A stretch of DNA of 64,000 nt from Cordilura impudica (taxonomy: Eukaryota > Arthropoda > Insecta > Diptera > Scathophagidae): positions 1,879,501-1,943,500 of the forward strand of contig OY821519.1 of NCBI GenBank assembly GCA_963682025.1, read 5' to 3'. Under the pieces are notes generated by a model, which was not told where the DNA came from, made no database searches, and worked only from the letters and a program-made list of their open reading frames with translations. Positions 33,729 through 43,159 of the stretch are shown here, piece after piece. A program made the position numbers and the translations under genes. The number at the start of each line of letters is the position of its first letter. Within the stretch, counting starts at the first letter, position 1.

Positions 33729-34384
33729 TATATATTCAAGTAAAAATGTAAAAAATTAAATAGTGAAACGTAAAGTGTAGAAGGATGTCTTCAAATATTT
33801 GCACAAAAAATATAAACGTCAAAATGAAACAAGAACACTCGTCTGAACACCAAGGTTCACAATCATGATTCAGAGAGCGAATCAAGTGGTTCATTTTGCC
33901 GTCTGAACATGCTATAACGATGGATATATATTCCATCCACAGTTCTTAAAATTTTGTACCATGGGAAACAAATAATTCAAAACAATATGCTACCAATAGG
34001 AGATCTATCTGTAGAAGCGCAAGAAAAAAGGAACAAAGACTACAGATTGTTTCGCGAGCACAACACACGGAAAATGTCCAGATGTTGCACTATATATGTC
34101 CAACATTCGACAAAAATGGAAAACTACCTCTATTGAATTAGACGAAGAAGCTAAACAACTTCTAGAAGATTAAAATCAAGGCTATTTTGAAGAAATATTT
34201 ACTAAAATATTAGTTTTTTAGTACAGTAACAATAAGTTATACTCTTTTTTATATAGTTAACAATTTTTCTTGATTTAAAAATTTATATATTTAATAAACT
34301 TACAATAAAAATTGATGTAGAAATATTTAAAAAGACAATAAAAAAAATTTTTAATTAAAGTAAAAACATACGACTTTTTCATTG

Positions 34385-34870
34385 AGACTTCTCTATCTTG
34401 AAGAAGGGGAAGTGTGGTTTTAATCTTTCCGTGGCTGTGCGTGACTATGCGTGACTGTGCGTGACTATGTCAAAGTTAATCTTTTTTCACAACAAGTCTA
34501 TCGACCAAGTTTCAGATCGATGGGATAAGGGAAAATGGGTTTCAAATCACTCCGTGACTGTGCGTGACTATGTCGAAGTTGATCTTTCTTTACGGCAAGT
34601 ATATCGACCAAATTGCAGATCGATTGGATGAGGGTAAATGACATTTAGATCACACCGTGAGTGTGTGTGACCATGCTTGACTAAGTCAAAGTTAATCTTT
34701 TATTACGGCAAGTGTATGTACCAAGTTTCAGATCGATCGGATGAGGGGAAATGATATTTAGATCACTCCTTGACTGTGCGTGACCACGCGTGATTGTGCG
34801 TGACTACCCCAAAATTAATCTGTAGTCACAACAAGACTATGGGCCAAATTTCAGACAGACTGAGAGATTG
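34385..34870 (+). repeat. Tandem repeat, about 105-120 bp unit, four copies
   Basis: Each unit carries GTGACTGTGCGTGACTATG, AAAGTTAATCTTT, ACGGCAAGTATATCGACCAA and TTTCAGATCGATnGGAT. The ACAAG/GCAAG-GACCAA landmarks start near 34488, 34591, 34705 and 34826. Within units GTGACTGTGC is itself repeated. No coding. Confidence 0.7.
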
Positions 34871-35126
34871 AGTTAGAAGAAAGAGTTTAAAAATAAGACA
34901 TTATATAAAAAAAACCTTTTTTAACCTTTTAACATTTCAATTTTGTACTAAAATTCAACTAAAAATGAAAATGTATTTTAAACCCTCCATAATCGGTCGA
35001 TATTTACGTTTTTTAGCAAAAATTAAAGGCTAAAGTGCCACCTACCAAACAAAAAAAAAATCGCAGATCAAAATTACAATCCGAACAAAAGTTATGAATT
35101 TTTGACCGCCTTCTCGTGAAATGGTC

Positions 35127-35133
35127 CACTGTG
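35127..35133 (-). other. Candidate Transib terminus (CACTGTG)
   Basis: Read on the minus strand the sequence starts CACAGTGGACCATTTCACG, which fits the CACWRTG terminal heptamer shared by Transib ends and RAG recombination signals. It abuts an AACAAGTAAGAGTG family-B-type end (35147-35161, minus strand). No partner terminus was found on the left, so this is tentative. Confidence 0.35.
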
Positions 35134-35165
35134 CACCGCTCAGTTTAACACTCTTACTTGTTTTG

Positions 35166-37861
35166 TTGCTGATTTATTTTTGTATATATAAGATTTAAGA
35201 TTAAATTTAAGCCTAGTTCTCAGATTATATTTAATTTAGTTTTCTCCAAATGTTGTGCCGGGAGCAAGCAATTATCATTACGATTGTAAAACTTGTTATT
35301 GCATTTAATTGTCAATCTAGTTGCTGTATTAAAACAATACATTATAGTTTTAAGAATTCTTTAATTTTATATTTTAATTGTCTGTTTTATGTGATTTAAA
35401 AAAAAAAAATCGCAAATAAACTTAACTTAAGCAACAAAATTTAGGTAGAGTTAATCATTTATAACTAATAACTTTTGCGAGTCATTATACAGAATGTCTC
35501 AATACCATTTAAATTGGACCTCGATTCTAATTATTAGCTAAGAAGATTTTAAGATGAAATAAATAATTATGTGGGGATACAATATGATATAGTATTAGGT
35601 TTTCTAATTACTACGAGAATGGCCTCAATGTCTACTTAGATACATCGATAAAATTTGATTCCAGATGATACTTAAGAAATCTTTTAACGTTAAATTATAA
35701 TCTATACAATATTGTACCGTTATCTTCTCAGATAAAAAATGTTTGCCATTCAGTAAATACGATTGATCCATCTTTATCGAATTACCATGTTTGTAGGGAT
35801 CGTTTTTAAATCAAGTTAGGGGTTTATGTATGTGTGTTTTCATAGCAACTATTTTAACATTAAATTATAATGTATATTTTATTAGTTGTTATATAATATA
35901 TATAATATTATTTATAATATTATTTAAATTATATATGAACAATTTCGTATATCAGGGCGCATGTAGGCCTCTATCAAACCGCCAATGACAAAGAAGTGGG
36001 TTGCAACTATTTATATGTGACATCAAATCTTTCTGTTTGTTGAAATATACATATGTAGGTATGTGTGTATGTAGGTGCCATAATAAAAAAATATCTACCG
36101 ACAGGCATTCATATATAGTTGTATAAATATACGCATATGTATGCATACATATCTATGTATGTATGTATATTAAAATATAAAAGTATGAAAATCAGCAACA
36201 ACAACTAAAATATAAATATATTTATATAAAATGTATCCATTCATTTTTACGTGTGTGTCCATTTGAATGTGTTAGATACCTTCAAACTTTTATGGATAAC
36301 ATATAGATAGATGTATGTATGTATGTGTGTATATGCTTAGTGGTAGTTTTGCCTATATGTTATTGTTGTTGTTATGAATCACGTGGTGCAGCAACAATAT
36401 AATTACAAACATTTGCATGCGTTACACACACAACATACTCACACTCGGTGATACAGTCTCCATCCTTTGTTAATGTTTCGAATAGTGTCCCATTTGAGAC
36501 TCCCGTTTTGACCCATGAAATGGTAAAAGAAATTATTTAAGCTCCGCCCTGTGAGTGACGTAACAATAAATAATGTGTGTGTGTGTGTATTTTTGGTATT
36601 TCTTATCGTCTTTGTTCTACGTTTGTTTTTATGTGGTTTTTTGTTTTTTTTTTTGTTTTAAGACTTTTATTTTCCAATTTTGATATAGAAAAAAGAGAAA
36701 CACATTTTTCTTCCAAGTAATTTATTCAAATTAATAAAATTTTCTTCTCTTAAGTGCTTAATAAGAGCTTATTCTCATACCGAATATAGAGTTAAATAGT
36801 AAGAGAAATATGTAGCCCAAATAAAGAATGTATACACATACTTTTGTTTGTTGCGAGTGTGTGTTAGGGTCGGAGGGGGGAGGGGGGGCAGGGACCATAA
36901 CTATAAGTTTAATTTGAATGAGGAAAAAGCAAAAGAAGGAGAAAAAAGAAACGAATAATCATGTTTTTTTTTTTGGTTGTTGTTGTTGTTGTTGTTCATA
37001 GCAGTTTAATACTAAACTTGAGGCGTGGCTTGCGTCTTTAATTCTTCTTTTCAATGTGAATTTGCATGTTGCTTTACTCGTCATCGAAAAAAAACAAAAC
37101 AAAATAATGTTTAGGCAGAAAATTTTTGTTGGAAATACGAGATAAGAATTTGAAATCAAACCAATATATAGAGGTACGAGTATGTATACAGTTTCACACA
37201 TGTTGGTATTACCCTTTGAATACTTCTGCTTTGCGTTCCTTACTCATATGTGTAGCTATTGTCCAGAAAAGGTTACCATTAATATCTTAAGATGCGTTTA
37301 AAGACATTTTTAAACAAGCTTTGATTTTAACAATTTTTTTTTCTTGTGCTCCCACATTTTGATATTTTAAATATATTTACATATGTACGTTGTTTTGTAT
37401 TACAAAATAATCAGTTCTTGCGATCCGGATATTGAGAAAAATTTTGTTGGTGCTATAAAATTGTATGTATTGAAATGCATCTCATCCTTCTTCATATCTA
37501 CACATATTTTTATTTAAAAAAAATATTTAGCCGTGGACAATAGAAATAATTATCGTTTTTTTTTATCAGTTTTTCTATGAAAATGAAAACTATTGAATTA
37601 CCGATTAATTAAAAATAACGTTATCTTAATGTTTTCAGAAATTATGTGCCTAAAAATTTTCTTGTAGCTACTCAGTTGGCAAAATCGTCTTAAACGAAGT
37701 CTTCTGTAATGCCGTTCACGACAAATATCTATATTTCGTATATCACGGTCCATTGACGACAATATGAGCGAAAACGTCTTGCACTTGTCGTACGTCGAAC
37801 TTTATTAATGATAAGTTAAGCTAGAGTGTCTATGAGTTGCTCGTGCAGAGATTTAATGAAA
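35166..37861. other. Comparatively repeat-free intergenic DNA
   Basis: No transposon terminus or repeat family shared with the rest of the window is seen. It holds microsatellites (TATG-type near 36040-36180, GT run 36574-36588, GTT run 36976-36996), an octamer-like ATTTGCAT (36410-36417), a GAGTGACGTAAC stretch (36552-36563) and a G-rich island. It could contain cis-regulatory DNA. That is inference. Confidence 0.4.
36867..36893 (+). other. G-rich tract with G-quadruplex pattern
   Basis: Four guanine runs of at least three (GGG, GGGGGG, GGGGGGG, GGG) within 27 bases, in otherwise AT-rich DNA. The spacing fits an intramolecular quadruplex. Confidence 0.6.
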
Positions 37862-38009
37862 AACAAGTAAGAAAATGATAGTCAGTCTATACCGAATATA
37901 CGATACCCTACTCCATGCGTTTAGAGACCCTATCTCTTAGGTCCAACTAATTAGATATAGAAAATAAGCATAAACCAAATTTGAGTGGCATTAATAATTT
38001 ATGCTACAT

Positions 38010-38745
38010 TTATGTGGTTTTCTAGAATAATCGCGTATGTCATAAAATCAAAATGTTCAGGGAGCCAAAAAACATTATATTTGAAATTATGGGCTCGATA
38101 TAAAGTTTTTAGAGCTTTTTATATAAAATTTTGAGTCAAAAATCTTCAGAGGAATAGATCCTAGAGAAGAATGAAAAAAACAATATGTAAATAACACTTA
38201 AAGTGTGTGCAAATAAAGCAACTTATGTCGACAAACGCCGTTTTCTTTGACAAAGAAAACTACCAATGCAACCATCCATGTAGACATAAGTTGTTGTTGC
38301 TTGAAAAATGGATTTTTTTATTCGTCAACTAAAAGTTAACGGGACTTAGGATGAGAATATAACAACGTATCAAAAATAATAGTGACAAAAAATAACAGAA
38401 ATAAACACACAAGTTTTTATAAGTGGTTATAAACTGAAAAATAATCCAAAATTAATTTGCATTTTTTTTCATTAATAACAACGTATGTATGTCACTATGT
38501 GTCGTTTTCTGAGAAAATAATTTGTCAGCGATCAAACGTAGGTTGACATACGTCGATAGTGCTGCAAATTAATTTAATAAACATTTAAGTTACGTCGTTA
38601 TTTAAGGAAAAAAAACTCCGAAATGGTCAATATTTTTTTTTTAAATTTAACACATGTAAAGAGCGTTAAAAATTAATATATTTGGCATCGTTAACTCAAA
38701 ACTGACAAAAATGGACATACGCGGTTATTCCAGAAAACCATAGAT
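38010..38745. mobile_element. MITE-like inverted-repeat element inside family A
   Basis: TGGTTTTCTAGAATAATCGC at 38019 (continuing GTATGTC) is matched inverted by GACATACGCGGTTATTCCAG (38711 onward, continuing AAAACCA). Inner inverted pairs also occur (CAACTTATGTCGAC against GTAGACATAAGTTG, 38219-38295), so it can fold extensively. It replaces an interior part of family A copy A6. No coding. Confidence 0.6.
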
Positions 38746-39231
38746 TTATGTTGGGACTATATTTGTTGCAAAAAACATATACAAACCGAATCAGAGAAAA
38801 ATCTGTGCAATATTTTTGTTTTTTAATAGATTTAGTGAAGATCGAAAATCAACTTCATGTGGGGGCTATGATTAAGAGTTGTCTTGTAGGGTTTATTTTT
38901 GAACTACTAATAAATAGATCTAATAAACATACACAACCCAATTTGACCGAATTCTATATGATAATTTAGATATTAAGGCAATGTAAGTCGATCTCATAGG
39001 GGTCTTTTATATGGGGAGTAGGTCATTAAAATATATTCACATTTGCGACCTGTAGTTTCATTACAAGCTTTAAATGGACACACAGACGGACGAACGAAAA
39101 GACGGACATCGTTAAATCGACTCAGAAAGTGATTCTGAGCCGATCGGTATAATAAAAGATGGCTCTAGCAAATATTTTTGATAGCTACAAACATCAGCAC
39201 AAACTCATTATACCCTAACCACATAGTGATA

Positions 39232-39602
39232 TCCATAATATTAATAGGCTAGGCGATTTTTTGTTACCGATGTTTTGTTCTACCGTTTTATCCCGATTTT
39301 GAACAAGCGTATATTATTTGAAAGGTATTTCTTTTTAGCTGTTCACCAGATTTATAGTTTTTAAAAGTTTTCCTTTATTTTGAGTAAATTGCATTTAAAG
39401 TTGCTACTAACACATACATAAAAAGTAAAATTATACATATGCTATGTGTATGTTTATTAAATTTGTTAACGTGATTGTTAATGAGTTTATGTTCATTCAC
39501 AATAATAATAAACCAAAAAAGTGTTGGTTTGTGAATTGGCTAAGTTGAAAAATAAAGTTGCCTAGAAACTGCACTCGAATTTCGAGCGCTGGAATCTGCT
39601 AG
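39232..39602 (+). mobile_element. Non-autonomous Helitron, family C copy C4
   Basis: 371 bp from TCCATAATATTAATAGGC to a hairpin GCACTCGAATTTCGAGCGC, nine spacer bases and CTAG. It is flanked by A (39231) and T (39603) with no target duplication. Joining those flanks restores an uninterrupted family A terminal hairpin (CATAGTGATA + TAGGGTATAA). This is the textbook pattern of a Helitron insertion. Confidence 0.92.
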
Positions 39603-39844
39603 TAGGGTATAATTAAGTTAACGACCAGCTAAATGACAAATAACTTATATGGTCGTGAATTAAATTGTATTAACGACACATTACGTAACAAAATTAGGTT
39701 TTGTCGTGTATGAGGCTATTGTCTTCGAGATGGGCGATATCGTGGCGAAATTATCGTCAATCGAACTCTTCAAGTTGGCCATATATTGAACATCGTTACA
39801 GCGACAATGACTAAAAATTGTTCATGTACTTACTTTTTTTCCTT

Positions 39845-40790
39845 TGTAGGTTAGGTTAGATGGGTCGCCCGTATGAAGGCGAGTAAACTCGGAGGGCATA
39901 TGGCCTATTGTGATACCATCTAGAAAGTTTCGGAAGGTAAGAGATTATAAAAAATTATAGGAAAAGAGATTATAATAGTACACATAGATTATGTAAGGAG
40001 TATGGAAAAGAAACGATATCGAAAATTAACCTTCTCGTTCGCTATGCCGCCCTACTGAACCAGCCAGATTCCCTCAAGAAGTCCGCAATGTCGGCGAGTG
40101 GAACATCTACTATGCATACCTGGACATTCACAGAGCAAATTTTGCACTGACTTCTCCTCGTCCAAATCCAAACAGCTCTTACAGACATCATCTCTCAAGA
40201 TACCTATGCTTTCGGCCAACCAGACTAGTACACATTGTCCAATGAGTACTCCTATAATAAGACTATTTGTTCCTTTGTCAAAACCAAGGAGGGCTTTCCT
40301 TCTCCTTAGATCTGGGATATTCAGCAAGTGGTTAGTTGTGTCCTTAATTCAGCTGCCTCTTTAATTAGATTCGACAGCTCGGATATAGGGATTTTAATAT
40401 CAGTGTCCATCGTCTTGATCAAAGATTCTGAGCCCTTCCACGCACACTCATCAGCCAGCTCGTTTCCTTTGACTCCAATATGTGCTTGAATTCATATCAG
40501 CCTCACGCTGTGTTCCGGATTTGGTCGAGGGGCTTGATACATTCCTTCATACACTTCGATCTATCGGTCCTCGATTTCTGAGCTTTGAGAGCAGCAAGAC
40601 TGTCCACGAAGATATTAATATTCGTTGGATTCATATGCCGCTCCGGAATTATTTTCGTTGCTATGACAATTGCGTCAACCTAGGTATGAAAAGCGCTACA
40701 TTTGTCAGGGATTCTCCGAGATACTGACCGTCGGTATATAATGAGATCGCAGTTCTGTCTATGACAGAGTCTGCGGCCCAGTCTTCCCTA
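39845..40790 (-). pseudogene. Non-LTR retrotransposon RNase H and C-terminal fragment
   Basis: Minus strand. It reads LYTDGQYLGESLTNVALFIP (RNase H start with the first Asp), INIFVDSLAALKAQKS (second conserved Asp segment), and then a C-terminal region with IIGVLIGQCVLVWLAESIGI, CKSCLDLDEEKSVQNLLCEC (zinc-knuckle-like) and PGMHSRC. This order (RNase H, then GH-x-N...C..C...H/L..C) fits I/LOA/R1-type elements with an RNase H domain. The usual NELADEKAK-like third motif is eroded. Stops and shifts are frequent, and no upstream RT is seen, so only the 3' part survives. Confidence 0.65.
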
Positions 40791-41009
40791 GTCGTTAAAA
40801 AAGAAAAATAACGGGACTTATTACGCCTACAAAACAATAGAAAAAAAATTTGAAAAATCATTATTATTCAGTTGGTTACCAAAAAACAAATAGAAAAGGA
40901 GTTTACAAAGTAAAAGTTTAAAAGTTGATTTTAGAACCGTTGGAATATAAGATCATTGGAAGTAACGGAAACATTATTCTTGCTAGAGGTGATAACATTT
41001 TTAAAATTT

Positions 41010-41256
41010 GAAATAAATAATTCCTTCGAGCACGAGGTTTGTTTTTATTAATTTTATTTTTATTAAATTATTTTTCAATATTTCGCCAACCTCCGGTTTG
41101 AATCTTCAGAATAAACAAGGCGAGTAACAATAATCAAATAGACATACATGACATGTAAATGAGTTTACATTTAATATTGCAAAATATTGAAAAATAAATT
41201 AATAAAAATAAAATTACTACAAACAAACCTCGAGCTTGAAGAAATTATTTATTACA
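41010..41256. repeat. Inverted repeat with about 73-bp arms
   Basis: The left arm 41010-41082 (AATAAATAATTCCTTCGAGC, then ACGAGGTTTG) is the imperfect reverse complement of 41182-41256 (CAAACCTCGAGCTTGAAGAA, then ATTATTTATT). The spacer is 99 bases. Possibly a MITE. Superfamily unknown. Confidence 0.6.
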
Positions 41257-41508
41257 AATTAAAACATAAAGGTCAAATGAAATTACTAATTAGAGAATTT
41301 GAAAAATTTAAGAAAAATATCCTCTTAAGAAAGAATGCAGATTATAAGTAAATTTATTAGGTTATTGGGTTTAATAATATTTAATTGTATTTTTTATTTT
41401 ATGCCGGTGCGATGAAACGCACTATCGATGACGATAGTATGAGCAAAAGGGTGTCATAACTGTCTTTAGCGATAGTGCGAGGGAATGTTTACCTACATAT
41501 TTACAAAT

Positions 41509-41872
41509 ACTAGCCCTACCCAGCACTTGGAATCCGAATGCAAATTCTGGGAAATTTCATTTTTATTCATAAATAATTTTACAAGAGCCTAAAGGTATGC
41601 TAATTAATTAATTTAGCCAATTCACAATTCAACACATATTTAATAAACACACACACAGCATTGTATAGCTTTTTATTTGAAGCTTAAATATGTGTTTTAT
41701 GTGTGTGTTAATGGCAACTTTAAATGAATTTTACTTCAAAAAAATGTACCAGATGGTGCAGATCTATAAATGTGGTGGATATCTGAAAAGAAATACCTTT
41801 CAAAAGGTACATTTTTGGTCAAAATCGGTTGGTAACTAGAAGTGTAGAATAGGTCACTAGAAATATAAATAA
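41509..41872 (-). mobile_element. Family C Helitron, copy C5, decayed
   Basis: Recognisable by CAGCACTTGGAATCCGAATG, AAGAGCCTAAAGGTATGCTA, GTGTTAATGGCAACTTTAAA and TCAAAATCGGTTGGTAACTA. The terminal hairpin has lost its symmetry and the TC end is not preserved. Confidence 0.7.
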
Positions 41873-43159
41873 AATTTGGAGATATAGGTATAAAAGGTCC
41901 TACAATTGAAAGTGGTTTATCATTATCAATAATCATTTTCGGAATAAAAAAATCATCAATAATCGTAATTCGAAGCTGTTATCATCTTATGCACAAGGCA
42001 CTGACGTGGTAGAGAAAAACTGAAACTACCGGTTAATTCAGAATGTTACTAAGTTGTAGTAAAAAGTAATAATATATTAATTTGAATCATTCAAAAATAT
42101 TTATCGGCTTCTATTATAAAATGAGAAGTAACGAAATGTTAGAAATTTGTATGCAAAAATTTTAGGTTGAATTTCAAATTTTTAATTTTTTAGACAAATT
42201 TCACGGGAATATTAAAAAATACAGTATAGCGATTTAAATTTTATGGGCAGCTAGTACTTGCAAAACTGTGAATGCTTACAGTTCCAAGTTATATTCTCCA
42301 TTTTACACCTGATTCAATACCAAAACTTCTAAAGCATTTTTACCAAGTTTTTTTTTTTTTTATATTTTGCTGAAAATTATGAGAGAGATAAAGTTTTTAG
42401 ATATTTATATTAGCGAGTGATAAAATATAGTTATAAAAATATGGAGAAGTAATAAATATTATATTCAAAATTTTTTTGAATTTTCCGATTTTCCGAAAAT
42501 GGAAAATTCTAAATATTGACAATGTATAAACCTAATCCCTAAGTCTCCCTTAGTCCCATTTATTTTGCTCAAACATTATCTCAATTCATATAATTTGGAA
42601 TTTGAAAATACACTTTGCGAAATAATTATAAAGCCACTATATTATTTTATCCGTTATAAAAATCCAAATTTGCTATTCAAAATCAAACAGTAAAAGAATT
42701 AGGGTTAAATTAATTAATTTGTTGTTCTGAATTTACTGCAAAGGTTCTTATCGGATGATATTTTTATATGGCGATAAGATTGAAAAATTTTAATAAAATC
42801 TGTGCTAATTTTAATTTTAATTTAACATAAACTTGCATTGAGTTATGGGTGTAATGACATAAGGGACATCTGTTAGATATGCATGCATGCACAGATTTTC
42901 TCGATGCAGATTTTTTTTTTTTAAAAATTCCAAGATATTTTAGTTAAATTTTCATAAAATGGAAATTCAAACAACAATTGTCATGGTTCAAGTAGTTCTT
43001 TTATGTATTCATGTATCTACAGTGCCGTGCAAAACAAATAAAACAAAACCCATATATGACTTTACATTGCAATATTTCACACAATTTATTTTAAAAAAAA
43101 AGACAATTAACATACGTTTGTACGCTATAATGAATTTGCCAATATTAGCATACTTCTTA
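41873..43159. other. AT-rich stretch
   Basis: No gene seen. TACAGTGCCGTGCAAAAC at 43019 resembles a Tc1-type terminus and may be a fragment of one. Confidence 0.35.

Larger units (their letters stand above)
31738..33916. mobile_element. MITE-like element with 8-bp target duplication, inside Transib
   Basis: The element is 31746-33908. It starts TTCACACGGATAGCAGG and ends TTTTGCCGTCTGAAC, giving a short inverted terminus TTCAnACGG. ATGCTATA flanks it on both sides (31738-31745 and 33909-33916). Removing it restores Transib coding similarity on both sides. Its own sequence (about 480 bp without the inner Tc1) has repeated GATTCGC/GCGAATC motifs near both ends and no gene. Eight-base duplication suggests hAT, but the terminus is not typical. 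Confidence 0.75.
29886..34173 (+). pseudogene. Transib (RAG1-related) transposase, interrupted and frameshifted
   Basis: Transib transposases are DDE enzymes related to the RAG1 core. Surviving blocks in order: an N-terminal domain (29886-30119) ending in an acidic SDDSDDSDD tract; EPENALLFCLKRHLLFFL and TKAQYSTLRTALLGKHINVL (to 30517); ILDHTAERIM and VKYGCDGTSGFSQCKQAFTK with the first catalytic Asp (to 30720); an eroded zone; FRMSPLPARIRFMEHILKLG (about 31345-31405); QGEGNSNGNGNIARRFF, AASITGVDHELMRRFKIILQ (to about 31680); and, after an insertion, ILYHGKQIIQNNMLPIGDLS, EEAQEKRNKDYRLFREHNTR-like text and a final TSIELDEEAKQLLED with stop at 34171-34173. Frameshifts separate most blocks, so the gene is dead. 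Confidence 0.85.
37862..39611 (+). repeat. Family A copy A6, with two insertions
   Basis: Starts AACAAGTAAGAAAATGATAG, CGATACCCTACTCCATGCG and GAGACCCTATCTCTTAGG. After a MITE (about 38010-38745) it resumes with TTGTTGCAAAAAACATATAC, and continues through GGACACACAGACGGACG to TATACCCTAACCACATAGTGATA at 39231. The last 9 bases, TAGGGTATAA, are found only after the family C Helitron, at 39603-39612. This copy is in the opposite orientation to A1-A4. Confidence 0.82.

Noticed and set aside
39849..39859. TTAGG-type telomeric repeat (GGTTAGGTTAG)
   Set aside because: Only two units, next to a non-LTR fragment; flies lack TTAGG telomeres.
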